64,000 bases of DNA from Trachythela sp. YZ-2020 (taxonomy: Eukaryota > Cnidaria > Anthozoa > Malacalcyonacea > Clavulariidae), in assembly GCA_016169945.1 (NCBI GenBank), contig JADLSH010000256.1:682001-746000 (forward strand). Reading direction: 5' to 3'. Below the pieces are notes generated by a model. The model worked only from the letters and a program-made list of their open reading frames with translations. It did no database searches and was not told the origin of the DNA. Positions 36,104 through 48,285 of the stretch are shown here, one piece after another (the stretch's first letter is position 1; each line of letters begins with the position of its first letter). The translations under genes and the position numbers were made by a program.

Positions 36104-37283
36104 TCCCCGAGCCGGGCGATAGCCCGGGCGAGGGTACTAATTCCGCTCGGTTATTTATCACACCCGGAAAAAAGGAAATCCAAGGGAGATCTAAAGTTCA
36201 TCAATAATCGCGGGCGCGTGGTTCAAGGTTGGTGGGTGGTCATCTCACTGATCTCAAAATTATGGCAGATTGTCAGGAGTGGAGTGAGTGAGATTATAAA
36301 AAAACTTGAGAAAGTCTGAATTAAATATCGCTTTTGGAACTTTATTGGAAGAGCTGTGTCTGTGGGACGGATCTTATCGCTTTAACTTTAGCAAAAAAAG
36401 ATAAGAAGAGTCCAAATAGAGGCAGGTTTGTTATATTATTAAAACAATAAAAGTGTTGATGTATTTTTGTTCTAAAAACTCCTGCTTTATATATATAGTT
36501 TTTCATTTATTTACGGTTAAAGTATCGTATATTTTATATGATGAAAAAAAAGTCTAAATTAAAAGGAGAACGAAATCATTTTTACGCTCATATCTTAAAC
36601 TGATTTCAATTCAAAAAGTAATTTTTATCGGTAAAATGCAGTTTAGTTTTGTGAACATTTCGAAACGTTATATTTGAACGGAATGTTGAATTTTACATTA
36701 GTTTAAAGCTCATATAACGAATAATAACATACCTACATCATAAATTCGGGAATTCTATAGCTAAAACAACTATTTTTTAATTATTTTTGGCCGATTTGTA
36801 TCCTGTTTTGTACGCTAAAAAATTGTATTATTTTGTGTCAGTGTTGCTATTACTACAGTGCTTCCACTACTTAAGAAATATTTCCGTTGCGTATCTTTCA
36901 AGAAACCATGTATATGTATTTCCCGGTTTCCTTACAGTTTTCCTTTCAAGCTATTAGAGTATTGTTTTCCTTCAAACTCACTTGAAAGGAACGAAAACAC
37001 TTATGTCAAGAAGTTCACTTATATGACGCTGTCCTTTGAGTGCGTCATAAATGGGGGTAGATAATTCAATTCTGTTTTTTAGCGAAAATTATCTCTGAAG
37101 CGAAGATACCAAACACGCGGCCACTGATTTACCGAATCCCATTTCCAGCAAAAAGACTGCTGGTGTAACGGCCTTTTTCCTGCGTTTTGCATAGCAGATT
37201 TTGCAACAAAAAAGCTTAGTATAATGTTGGAAACTGTCGTTGTTTAGCTGTGGCGAGGGGTTGCTGCATGCATGTATTTCTAG
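36104..37283. mobile_element. Rolling-circle-like non-autonomous element, copy 2
   Basis: Starts TCCCCGAGCCGGGCGATAGC and ends GCATGCATGTATTTCTAG followed by T. The left hairpin is CCGGGC-GATA-GCCCGG, different bases from copy 1 but still fully paired. The block GAGGGTACTAATTCCGCTCG next to it is identical to copy 1. The interior is longer (1180 bp) and mostly diverged. The left flanking base is T here, not A. Confidence 0.6.
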
Positions 37284-38640
37284 TTTTATGCTGATGATTA
37301 TCAAGATAGGATTTCTGTTAGGATTACAACGACCCAATCACTCTAAAACAGAATTGCCTCAACAAGAATGAACTAAGCTTTACTTCAATTAAAATTTGGC
37401 AAAACATGCTTATTACTTTCGACAAAAACTAACTAACTTCCCTGCACACCCCGACAGAAGAATAATGACTGGATCAGTTTACGTATATCAGAAATATTAA
37501 GATAATTAAACTGGACTAATCTTGAAGATATTCCCATAGCAACAAAGCCCTTAGACGTAATTACTATAGGCATGCCGCGTTTTCGGCTTATTATTGAGAT
37601 GGATTGCCTGTACAATTTCCAGAAAAGTTGTTTGTATGAGAAAGGCCCATTTTTCTATTGAAACAGTGTTTATGTTGGTGCTACTAAAATAATTTAATTG
37701 TATGTAAATAATTAAAAAATTCCAATGTATTTATGACGTCAAAGGAAGTTGTCTCCTTGACACGCTTTCTAATCCCAAATTCCTTTGTTTTCCAAATATT
37801 GTTAAATAATAAAGGTACGCAACGTAAAAGATATATTGCAGCAAATCGTTTCTGATTTTGCATGTAAAGCGCCATTTTACTTGCAATGTAGATTCGTGGA
37901 GCTATTTCAAACTATTAGTCATTGAGCTAGTTACTAAAACTTCCGCTCAATATTTAAGTTGATACGAACCACATGACTTATTATGGCAATATTTATTTCA
38001 ATTAAATATTATCATCATGAAAACATACTATTCTTATTTTGACTGCTTAAGTGCTCCTTATTGGTTCCTGAAATATTTTGTCTTACAACATTCCGATTCC
38101 CGTTTACTGTGAATCTCTTCTATTGGAACTGATTGATTGGTTGGTATAAAATAAGAATAATTTACTTCCTATACATAACTCTTATCCAGTACGTTTTCAT
38201 CTTCATCTAAATTATTTTTGGAGTAAAAATAGCATAAAATCACGACAGAAAAGACTTTTCACAAGTTGTCGCAACAACTTGTATAAAGGCCCCTGTAGAT
38301 ACATTCCTTGGCGCATGACCCATCAAAGAATGCTTACGAACGAATTTAGCCCTGGGCTTATAGTCTAAGGTTTACTGTAAACAAAGAACAAAAATCAAAA
38401 CAAAAATACCTTCCAATATTGAAACACTTGCATGCAGTGAAGAACATATCTTGTGGTAAGATAAAACATATCATAAAGTTCATCCATGGCTAACACTGCC
38501 ATTTTCAATAACCATTTAAAACGTTGATGCCTTTTCAAAATCTCTGATCTTAAATCAAATGTTTTTCGGCAACCTTTATATAGTTTTGATACTTTTGTGT
38601 TTATATTGAAACTATGGCACTTTGTGCGGATGTTTCCACT
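37284..38640. other. Intergenic DNA, no gene recognised
   Basis: AT-rich sequence with open frames of up to 80 codons on the minus strand; none carries a motif and none pairs into an exon chain. Confidence 0.4.
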
Positions 38641-38659
38641 TGACGAAATTCCTTCCTAT

Positions 38660-39170
38660 TGATATTAATTGATATTTATTTATTTATTAAGCTTCCATTT
38701 TACAATAAGTAAACAAAAAAAATATATTACATGAGCGACGAGGCAAGTTTACAACAGGTGCCCAGCAAGGTAAACTGCCAAAGACCATTAATAATGACAT
38801 AAGCTAACAGAGATAACAAAATATAATACAATACACAAAAATAAAACACAGTTAATTAAAAATACAATAATATTAAAACATACTTATGAGAAAGATAGAA
38901 ACAGTTAACAGCATTGTTTGTAACTTGAAGAGGCTAGATTACGAGTGGATAGACATTCATAGCAAACAGATTTCCAGGTAGAGATATTGTCACAGTCAAA
39001 AGTAGAGTCCAGTGCAGACTTGTGGTGGTAGTAGAGTGCATATCTGAAAGAAATAACTGATTAGAGGCAACGGGTTGAAATAGGTAGACTATTCCAGAGT
39101 TTTGCAGTTCGAACGAAGTAACTTTTTTGAAAGAGGGAGGTTTTACATTTTGGAACCACAAAATCAAGAG
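38660..39170 (-). pseudogene. LINE 3' end with reverse transcriptase C-terminus
   Basis: The minus strand (from about 39165) encodes VPKCKTSLFQKSYFVRTAKL then WNSLPIST, the F..R....WN.LP signature that ends many CR1/L2-type ORF2 proteins. A 3' untranslated tail follows and ends in reiterated ATAAATAA at about 38675-38690, typical of LINE 3' ends. Frame changes occur after WNSLPIST. Confidence 0.7.
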
Positions 39171-40149
39171 AGCAAATGTTTCTGGTTGATTTCACCAATA
39201 CTTAGGGTTTTACGAAGTTAGATATGTGAACGTCATCGTTTAAAATTCCGTATCCTTATTCTTTATTCTTATTTCACAATTTTTTTTTCATCGAACATAT
39301 AGTTTTTAAAATGTTCCCAAATTTACTTCAAATTACTATACTTTTGTCGAGATTTCTGTCAAAATTAGCAAAAATAAGTCACAGCAACTTTAGGTTTCGA
39401 TCTTCGATCTCGGAAACATTTTCGTACACTTTTCAGTGCTTTTTTTCCAGCTGACGTTTGTACTTCATCTTCTGGAGCCAAAGTAGACCCTTGCACCACA
39501 AACTTTAGACCCGCTTACACTAGAGCAAATGATTTTGGATTCGCTAAAGTTTCCGAACCCAGTACTTCCAATACGTAAACCGTAGCACTACACCAGTACG
39601 AAGAGAGGTTTTGCAATGAATCGTGACACCGATTTAGCTTTCCCTAAGACTAAAAGGAAATTTTGTAAAAGAAGCCTCAAATATAATGGTGCTATCCATT
39701 GGAATAACCTATCCATGAAGCAAAAAATGCCAGAAACATTTATTCATTTAAAGGAATTATAAAATCCACAATGAGTTGAAGCTGACTCATCCTATAAAAT
39801 TAAGTTATTAGCCCTGTTTTAATGCAGTTTGTACGTAATTTATGTGTTCTAAGTGCAGTTTAACCTGTTGTCATGTACCTCTTTTAAAGCACGCCCCCCA
39901 TGAAAACCAACAGAAGTTGATGGGGCCAGCGTGTCTGAATAAAGTATTATGTATGTATGTTCGCGGGATCGGATTGGCCAATATTTCAAGTAGCATTCGG
40001 GATTTATATATAATATACATATATACATACACACATACATAATATATATAATATATATAGTGATGATTCTAAAAACATTGACAAAAGAAATAAAGACTAA
40101 AAGTTTTTATCTAGTATGTGAATGAAGCAATCTGATTGGCTGACAAGCA
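39171..40149. other. Intergenic DNA, no gene recognised
   Basis: A simple (TA/CA)-rich run lies at 40005-40060. The frame at 39842-40042 has no recognisable domain. Confidence 0.4.
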
Positions 40150-40602
40150 TTTCAGAGCGGTCCGGATTTTCGCATCCGGCCCGCTCTGAAACTCATCCGG
40201 CCCGCTGCGAAAAATGTAAACAAACCATAAAAAATTAATATTAAGTAAACTCAAAAGTAAACTATGACAGATTTTTGCGATGATAGTGGGAGCGAAAGTG
40301 GATGTTATTATCCTGGAGATATACACTGCGAGAACGAGAAGGAAAATTACGTGCCTAGCAGTTTTAATGCGTCGTTAAATGACGAACTAAACTTGCGTTT
40401 AAATTGTCTATATAGTAGGCCTACCGCTATTATCTTTTAAATGGCCGATAAAAAATAAACACGTTATTTACCGGCAGCTTCTGTCCGGATGCAAAAAACT
40501 GTGCCCTCTATCTTGAAAACGTCCCTCGCCCTTCGGGCACGGGCCGTTTTCAAGACCTCGAGCACAGTTTTTTGCATCCGGACCTCGCAATCGGTAAATA
40601 AC
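40150..40602. repeat. Pair of GC-rich hairpins around a short acidic frame
   Basis: Hairpin 1 (40150-40191): TTTCAGAGCGG and CCGCTCTGAAA around TCCGGATTTTCGCATCCGG. Hairpin 2 (40463-40602): GTTATTTACCG.., TCCGGATGCAAAAAACTGTG and inner TTGAAAACG pair with their inverses around CGCCCTTCGGGCACGGG. Both share GCATCCGG, so they may be ends of one element. Between them a 58-codon frame starts at 40265 (MTDFCDDSGSESGCYYPGDI). It is acidic, could be a transposase first exon, and is unassigned. Confidence 0.6.
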
Positions 40603-41013
40603 ATATATGTACGCTCATGCACTACAATTCATTATGCGATGCGTTGCTACGCTAACCCAAGAATATCAAATTGTCAAGTATCAATATTGAAAGTTATACT
40701 TTTATAAAAACATACATACTGCACCTTTTCTTCTCTAGAGAGAACCCATCATGGAATATGTGGCTATGCAGTGTAAGCAATAAAGTTGTGTTTTTTTCCT
40801 GTACCGTACCACGTTCAAGTACGTCGTCGGCGCAGAGGCGTAACTGTTGGCCGGGGTGGGAGAGGGAGTGATATACGGGATTCAAAAAGAATAATGGTGG
40901 ACAAATTTTTGATAAGCTGCAATTTCCCGCTGACCCGCGTCAACGCATTTGCAACTAGAAAGTGTACCTAAGAAGAGGGTATCTAACTGGAAACATAGCT
41001 AAATAATAAATAT

Positions 41014-41078
41014 TATATAGTTGCATTTTCGCAAAATAAATAAATTATTTATTTATTTTGCCAAAATGCAACTATATA
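41014..41078. repeat. Palindrome of ~65 bp
   Basis: TATATAGTTGCATTTTCGCA and TGCCAAAATGCAACTATATA are inverse copies around an AAATAAATAAATTATTTATT core. It abuts the SINE-like sequence at 41085. Confidence 0.8.
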
Positions 41079-41084
41079 TAGACC

Positions 41085-41175
41085 CTCGAGCTCTGACAGC
41101 AATGAAACTTGCGGCCGTGCGATTCCGGTGATGTGCTCTGACCACTGAGCTATTGCACGAGAGTCCATGCAGTTG
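41085..41175 (-). mobile_element. tRNA-derived SINE remnant
   Basis: The minus strand reads CTCGTGCAATAGCTCAGTGG then TCAGAGCACATCACCGGAAT; TAGCTCAGTGG is a good tRNA A box. The rest does not fold into a full tRNA, so a SINE head is more likely than a tRNA gene. Confidence 0.5.
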
Positions 41176-41339
41176 GAAAGAGCTAACCAAAAGTTAAAGT
41201 ATGTATACTAGGGTGATGTAAGTGTGTGTTCTAGGGGTGATTATTATAAATATTGAGCGTCTTGCACTGCTGACAGTATGTTGAGGTTGTTTTTAATGAA
41301 TATTTAGAGCGAAAATTCCAGACATATTTTTATTAGACC

Positions 41340-41462
41340 TAAGCTAGAGCAGTTACGAAAAATGAAACTATATGCCCTTGGGCAAGAATCGCACATGCGA
41401 CCCTGCAATTCCGATGCAGTCTCGGACAAATGAGCTACTGAGTCCGGTTACTCAAGTATATA
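41340..41462 (-). mobile_element. tRNA-derived SINE remnant
   Basis: The minus strand has GACTCAGTAGCTCATTTGTC (A-box-like), CATCGGAATTGCAGGGTCGC and ATGTGCGATTCTTGCCC (B-box-like). It shares the order AGCTCA..GCATCGGAAT.. ATAGTTTCATTT with the copy at 41085, so the two are related SINEs. Confidence 0.5.
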
Positions 41463-41659
41463 TACCACAGTGATGCCAGTATGTATTATAATAATGAATA
41501 TTATAAATTTGACAACAATCGGATTTAATATTTCTTATTTTTTAATTGTTTCTTGTCCAAGGAACTATCTAAAGTTGTTTACGCCTCTTTACCTGCAAAA
41601 TAATTGGCATCATTGAACTGATATTAACAATCAGGGGTTGGTCCACTAAATCCGTGCTA

Positions 41660-42262
41660 GCACGCAAGTAGTAGTAGTAGCTAGTAGTAGTAGTAAAACT
41701 TTATTTAAAAATCACACGCTAGCCTCGTCAACTTTAAAGCAGGTATCCACGAGGGGCGTGTGATTAACATATTTAAGAACGTATACAATTATATACATTA
41801 CATACACACCATGCAGGATACTGTAACCACATCTACGATACGCTACGCTACGCAAAACACAAATATGTCTATAAGGCATGCAAATTTATAAATTAAATTA
41901 CAGGACAGTTTGAAAAGTGCTAAACAAAATTTAACTCCTGACAGAATTTAGGAGGTATGAGCACGAATTCTATTTTTGAAAATTGTCAATGTATCCGAAT
42001 TACGCCCATCTGCAGGTAGATAATTCCAAACTTTAACTCCATCGTAAGAAAAACTTTTGTTTGGTAAGATGTGCATTCTGTAATTGATATTATCCACACA
42101 TATTTGAAGGAAAATATTTGTGTTTATTCTGCCTATTTTAATATATATATATACACCAGATATATCAATTAAATTTAGTACAACATAGCTAGATGGAGAC
42201 AAATATGGTGAAGGTATGATGAACAAGACAGGAACAGTGACAGACTCCCTCACCAATAATTT
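41660..42262 (-). pseudogene. LINE 3' end with reverse transcriptase C-terminus
   Basis: The minus strand encodes a frame that ends NKSFSYDGVKVWNYLPADGR and then TLTIFKNRIRAHTS, again the Y.G...WN.LP...R C-terminal signature of LINE ORF2. The tail (41660-41947) ends in a TAC/TAG triplet repeat at about 41666-41698. Only the last ~100 residues remain. Confidence 0.7.
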
Positions 42263-42490
42263 ATCAAAACCTTTGAATGATAGCTGATTAACTATGATAG
42301 GCTATATAATTATGAAATTGAAGCCAAAAAGATTTTAAGAACTGAGATTTGCAGCAACAAAAGGGTGGTTATATGTTGGCGACCTAAGTTACCATCTCAA
42401 TATTTTTCCATGTGTCTATCACTAGACAGCAACCATTATTTTGACCAACCGAACAAAGACAACAATACAGTCAGTAATCCCTTGGTAGTT

Positions 42491-42948
42491 TTAACTCTTT
42501 CACTGCCATAGGCGACTTTTGTCGACATTATAGAAGGCTGCCATAGGCGACTTTCGTCGACAAATATTAAAGCAAATTTTAACCAATCAAATTTAGTGTT
42601 TTATTGACCAATTAAAGCTAGTTTTTCATAACAATGCATGGTTACAAAGCCACTGAGCAACAAGAAAGAACATTCAAGCAAAGTTGAGGCGAATTTGTTG
42701 TAGTTTGGGGTATTTGCGAGTGAAATTGTTGTGGTTTATTTGCACGTGTTGTCAAAGGGCATTTAAAAATGGCGTCGTTTACATGTGAGGAAGCAATAGC
42801 TCTTGTTTTTCATGATTCTGAGTCCGAATTTGACAGTGAAGCAGAAAAATCAACTGATGAAAGTCTCAGCAACTCTGGCGATGAGTCACTTGATGAAATT
42901 GAGCAACCAACTCGCAATATAGCGGTTGATAAACAATACAAAGTGTGA
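42491..42948 (+). mobile_element. 5' end of a piggyBac-like element, truncated
   Basis: TTAA at 42491 is followed by CTCTTTCACTGCCATAGGCG, and a related CTGCCATAGGCGACTTTCGT is repeated at 42538. TTAA then C(T/C)CTTT..CTGCC is the usual form of a piggyBac terminus. A frame from 42770 (MASFTCEEAIALVFHDSESE, then Ser/Asp/Glu-rich to about 42948) resembles the acidic N-terminus of piggyBac transposases. No DDD catalytic domain and no right end follow. Confidence 0.55.
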
Positions 42949-43713
42949 TAATGGGAAAGATGTATTTATATCCAATACATTGTTGTTCCACTATTGGATT
43001 TAAGTAAGTAGATGTTTTTTTCCAAATATTCTACATTTTATGTAATAAAGAATCAATTTTCTATAAGTTAAGTTGTCCAAACACTGATACATATTGCATG
43101 TATTATTTACCTAAATATGATGTACAGCGATAGCTGCCAGCTCAAATACTCGGTTTCAAAATAAGTTCTTTTAATATTATCATAGTTCTACATTATGTGT
43201 TTTTCATGTTTTACACATTTTTGGGAAGTAATATTGAGATAATTTTTTCGTATATTTTTACAATCTTCATATTTTCTCAGAATTTTGCCCAGAATTTTTA
43301 GAATTATGTGGTCAAGTTTCAAGTCAACATCTTAAATAGAGTCAAAGTTATTCAAATTTTATGATGCATAACCAAATATCTTTGTTATCTGCTATTAATG
43401 TGCCTAAACACAAAAACATTTGAAAAAATACACTGGTCTAGCAGTGTCTGTATTAAGTGCAAGCGGTCTCTATGTCATAGCTCAAACAAATTGGCCTTGC
43501 TCCCACACTATCTAAGTTTCCGAAACCTTTCCTGTGGGGCAATGAATTTACATTGAATGTAGATTTTTTAAAGTGTGTGTATGTCTCACAAAGTAAAGTT
43601 GATAGTTCTCGATTTCTTGTGATTATTAGTGTGGGCGGGTGAAGACATAATACCAACTTCTAAAGTTGGCTCAATACTAGAATTGTGCAAATAATGTAAG
43701 CACTAAGCAGTTA
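42949..43713. other. Intergenic DNA, no gene recognised
   Basis: AT-rich; the frame at 43453-43656 has no recognisable features. It may include an internally deleted piggyBac remainder, but no second TTAA-linked terminus is visible. Confidence 0.4.
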
Positions 43714-44071
43714 TCCCCAGTACTAATTCCGCTCGGATATTTACACCCGGGAAAAAAGGAAAGCAATGGGAAATCCAAAGTTCATCAAGTTTTGCGGGCG
43801 CATGGCTATGTTTCATGGGTTTGATGGGTGGTCATCTCACTAATCTTTGTTAGGAGTGGATGAACGAATTATAAAAAAACATGAGTAAGTCATATCAGTA
43901 AGTCTGAATTATAATCGTTTATACTTTATAAGAAAGGATAAATAGAGATAGATGGTCGAAAAAATATGCAAGTTTCTTATATTAAATTGTTGATGTATTA
44001 TAATATAGCCGTAAAATGTTGTTTTATTTACATAGGTTTTCATTCCTTTCCAACTAAAGTATCCTATATTT

Positions 44072-47000
44072 AGGCCTGCTCTGGGATCTTAACTCGCCTT
44101 AAATCGCCTTAAATCGCCCTAACTCGCCTTAAATCGCGGATAAAAATTGGCAACAATTCTCTTAAATCGCTTAAACTCGCACTAAATCGCCTAAACTCGC
44201 CAACCAATTTAAAATGCTGAAAATAGTAAATACTATATACAGTGTAAACACCCTTTCCCCAGGAGAGGGGGGTTCTGGTTGTTTATTTCAGATAAGATTA
44301 GGAGGGCGCTTATCCGAGGGGGCTTGCTGGAGAAAGGGGGCTTAGCCGAAACAAGGGAAGTTACATGCTTATTGATAAAAGCCGAAACACAGTAATGCAC
44401 TAGTAATTGGAAAGCCACGCACCCCCCTACCCAGGGAACAGCGGACATTAATCCCCAACCTATACATGGCCTTCTTACTAGTCTAAACATGACTAAAGTT
44501 CCGCGCTACCCGGGCAATCATTGGAGGCCAAACATGCAATCCAGAGTTTGTCAAAACTTTGCCAAAGTAGGTAAATATTTTGCATTTTGTCTGTTAGCTG
44601 TATCTTGCAATTTACACAAAGTCAAATAATACATTATCCTGTAAAAGCTATTTTTAGTAAAACAATGTCTATAGAGTATAGGGTAAATGTCGATGAACAA
44701 GGCTTAATAATACATCTCGAACAGACGAATTCCCACTGATTCCCAGCCCATAATCCCTGGCCATCATGACACATATCTAACATACGCTGTCTAATGCCCT
44801 GAGTACCCAGGCATAACAGATAGGCTAATCTGCAAATAAATCCCCGCTATTTCCCGGCATGTCCCGGATAGGGGGGTGCGAGGCTTTCCATGACTGGTGC
44901 ATAAGTTACATACTATCAAGCTTATAGGTATATAATATGACATAGGAACCCTTATATTCAAACAGAAAAAAGTCAGGATGGCAAGAATCAGTCTGTTTTC
45001 AACATTTTATCTATTTCGATAAGTATAATTAATATGCCAATATTGTGATATGAACTTCCAGAGCAATTCATAAATTGTTTCGTTTTCCTTTATTGAAAAT
45101 AGTGCGGGGCCTATAAATTACAGGGTAGAGGGCTTATCAACTTTCGAAATTTTAAGTGACGGTAAACTGATACTTTTAATAATTCCGACGGCCTTATATA
45201 CAAGTGCTGAATTGCAGTGCCTGTAGTGCACAACATTTAATATTTTATATCAACAGTGTTCAAACTTACATAAATTGATAAACCACAGCATGATCCTGGT
45301 CAACTTTTATAGTCAGCATTGTCCGGTTCATATCGTATTATATAAAGATCCATGATCGTTTTAATAACCGAGGTTTAACATTTTTAGCGTACGATCTTGG
45401 GTCGATAACAAAACCTGGCATTTTCATTAATTCAGTTAAATACTTCATATTAGCCACTCCGGGGAGGGATCCTTCTCTCAGGCTATCCAGCGGAAATTTA
45501 TTGTTCAAGTCTGGGAAACTTTATATAAACTAAATTTTAACATTAGTGAATTTTTATAAATACTGCACTTTATATATCGAGGGGAATTGAAATAAATACC
45601 AATCAATGTTGAGTTTTACTTATTAAATGAACACATGGAAATGAAATACTATATTTGCAACGTAAATTCAAGCTTATTTGGTAAGTTTAACACATATGTA
45701 AATTCGTTTGAATATTAAACTACAATGTATTGCCACATTGGAACATGCATGGTCACAGTTTTAATATATTCTGTACCCTTGGAATTTCCAAGATATTGAC
45801 AAGGCATTCATGCATTTGGAAATTCTCAAAATATAGGATAGCAACCCCATGGGATGCACTAAATCTTCTCGTTCCTACATTCCAGCCACAACCCTGATTT
45901 TTTAGATTTCCAATTGATTGTGGTTCCAGGGGCCGGTTGTTCGTACGCCGTTTAGCTTAAACGGCGTTTAGCCGCTATCCGGCGTATAAATTTCTTAACA
46001 AGCGTATAGTTAAACGGTGGATAAAATTGTGTTGCACAAAGCCCGTTTAGCGTCGCGTTTAACTAACCGTCGGATAACCTTAAAACTAACCGGGAAAAAC
46101 CGGATTTTCCTGAAACTTCTTACCTCTACATCATCTGTTGCTAGGCATTTTTGAACATTTTTGAACATAATTTGTATTATTTATAGATTTGTATTATTTA
46201 TAGAAATCCACCAAGCTTTAAACTATTAAACATGTAGTAGAGATTTTTGCTGTTGCCTGTTGGTTGGAATTTTGTCATTCAGTCGTTGCAGACTGCAGTA
46301 CGGGAGTTTCGTATCCACTTTTCTGCATTTCGCTTCAAAAACCTTTGGCTTTATGCGAATGCAATAGCAAAAGTTACTGTGAGTTGCGTTGTCTTGTTTA
46401 CGTTGATTCAGAAACTGTGACTGAATATTTTGTTCCTTGACCTTGCACTGACTCTGAATAGTTTTAAGAACATTTTCTCGCAAGTTTTGATTGGCTTATG
46501 AAAGCCATTAAGCAAGCGAACAAAGATTTTTCGTCTTTCGGCGTCGCGTTGTCTGTTTATTTTTGTATACTTGTTTGGCTTTCCAAAGGCAAAGTTGTGT
46601 CTTTTATATACATTAGTTCGTTGTTTGTTTTAATAACTAAAAGTTGGAATTTTACGTACTGCTTATTTTCAAAAGGAAAGGAGAAAATGCCAGAATACGG
46701 CTAAACTCGTAACCGACTGACACCGGCACGGAAATAAAATACATTACAACAAAGACATTGCACTATTGCTATAGTTACCTTCGATCCGTGAATTTTAAGA
46801 CCATGAGGACTCAAGAGAAGTCAAAAGTGAGTTTTTATGTTTATTCGATATAGAAAAGGGACTCCCCAACAGGGATTTTGCATTTTTATTACAATCTGAC
46901 CCCTCTTTCATGCGAAACATTCATTGTTCTTCTTGTCTGAACTTCGAATTTATCCGCCGTATAGCGACTTAAACGGTCTCAAGAGACCGTTTAAGTTTAC

Positions 47001-47598
47001 ACGGTGGATAGCCGAAATTTAACCGGTGGATAGCACTAAACGGGCTACGAACAACGCGATTCTTCAAGCGTTTAAATTTTATACGGTGGATAGCGAGTTA
47101 AACGGTGGTTAAGGACTTAAACGCCGTACGAACAACCGGCCCCAGGACTGAACTTAGTAATAGGTATTAGTATGCAATTCAATTTAAAAATACATGTTAT
47201 TATATATATACTGGTTTATGTTCTTCATTGTATTAATTCCAGCAATTTGGTGGTAAAACCTTAAAATTAGTAATACGGCAAAATAAGCTAATTAATAATA
47301 AGTTTCAACTGGGTCTTGTTTACATGACAGTCTGACCAGACCCACTGGGGGTGTGAATGGGGAGTGGTGCTCTTTCAAAATACATTTACTATGCACTATT
47401 AATTATGTGTTATTACTGTATTTTGCTTAAAGTACTATACTTGCATATTTAATTACCATGTATTTTTTCTTAAATCGCCTTAAATCGCCTTAAAACGCAT
47501 TACCTAAAAGTTGTGTTTTTTCTTAAATCGCCTAAACTCGCCTTAACTCGCATTATCTCGCAGCGAGTTAAGGCGAGTTAAGATCCCAGAGCAGGCCT
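44072..47598. mobile_element. 3.5-kb DNA transposon with AGGCCTGCTCTGGG ends and 7-bp duplication
   Basis: Left end AGGCCTGCTCTGGGATCTTA and right end TAAGATCCCAGAGCAGGCCT are perfect inverses and go on as ACTCGCC/GGCGAGT. The host heptamer TATATTT flanks both sides (44065-44071 and 47599-47605). Just inside each end are arrays of CTTAAATCGC/CTTAACTCGC (44090-44210 on the left, 47465-47575 on the right), in the same direction at both ends. No transposase is recognisable. The superfamily is undetermined; a 7-bp duplication is uncommon. Confidence 0.85.
45929..47143. mobile_element. 1.2-kb nested element with GGGGCCGGTTGTTCGTACG ends
   Basis: Left end GGGGCCGGTTGTTCGTACGC is the inverse of right end GCGTACGAACAACCGGCCCC, apart from one or two bases near the inner edge. 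Next to the ends are many copies of CGTTTA and CGGTGGATA/TATCCG in both orientations (about 45945-46090 and 46960-47120), probably protein-binding sites. No clear target duplication. The open frames at 46226-46483 and 46498-46704 have no recognisable domain. Confidence 0.8.
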
Positions 47599-48285
47599 TA
47601 TATTTTATGTCATCAAAATGTTCCAACTTAAAAGAAAAGCGAACTCGTTTCACACGAGAGAATTTGTATATTTTTATCTGATTTCATTTCAAAAACTTGT
47701 CAGTTTAGTTTTAAAAGGCAGTTTAGTTTTATAAACTTTTGGAAACGTTTTAGTGAACGGAAGGTTGCATTTAAACATTAAGTTGAAGCTTATATAATGC
47801 ATAAGAACATACCTACACAATATATCTCAGATTTGCATGGCTAAAACACCTGATATTTTGATTATTTTTTTAGTTTTTGTAACCTGTTTAACTGTTTTGT
47901 ACTACAGAAAATAAGTTTATATTATTAATCGTGTTGCCATGGCTACTGTGCTTCCTCTTCTTGAAACAAAATTCCTTTTTCTATTCTTTCAAAATAAATT
48001 TCCCAAAATGATATTGTTTATTTGTTTCCTTCCACTCTTCTTTCCAAACTATTAGAGTAATGATCAAAATTTTAATGGCACATTTAAAATGAAGTAAAAC
48101 ACAGTGATTACGTCAAGTAAAACATTTCATGTCGTGAAGAGGGGTGTAAGGATCCAATTCTGTTTTCTAAACCAAAAATTTGTTTTGAACGCAGATATCC
48201 AACTCGCCTACAACTTTTGCATGGCAGATTTTGTGATGAAAAAGATTAGCAATAGTAATGTTTTGGAATGTAGTGTGCCAATTCA

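Larger units (their letters stand above)
43714..48285. mobile_element. Rolling-circle-like element, copy 3, split by nested insertions
   Basis: The left end A|TCCCCAGTACTAATTCCGCT lacks the hairpin present in copies 1 and 2 but keeps ACTAATTCCGCTCGGATATT and ACACCCGGGAAAAAAGGAAA. It resembles copy 2 up to ATATTT at about 44071 and resumes at 47599 (TATATTTTATGTCATC). It is recognisable to about 48285 (GCAGATTTTG..AAAAAG.TTAG). The CTAG end is not seen. Confidence 0.6.

Noticed and set aside
41085..41462. tRNA genes
   Set aside because: A boxes are good but the sequences do not fold into complete cloverleaves, and the two share extra SINE-like sequence.
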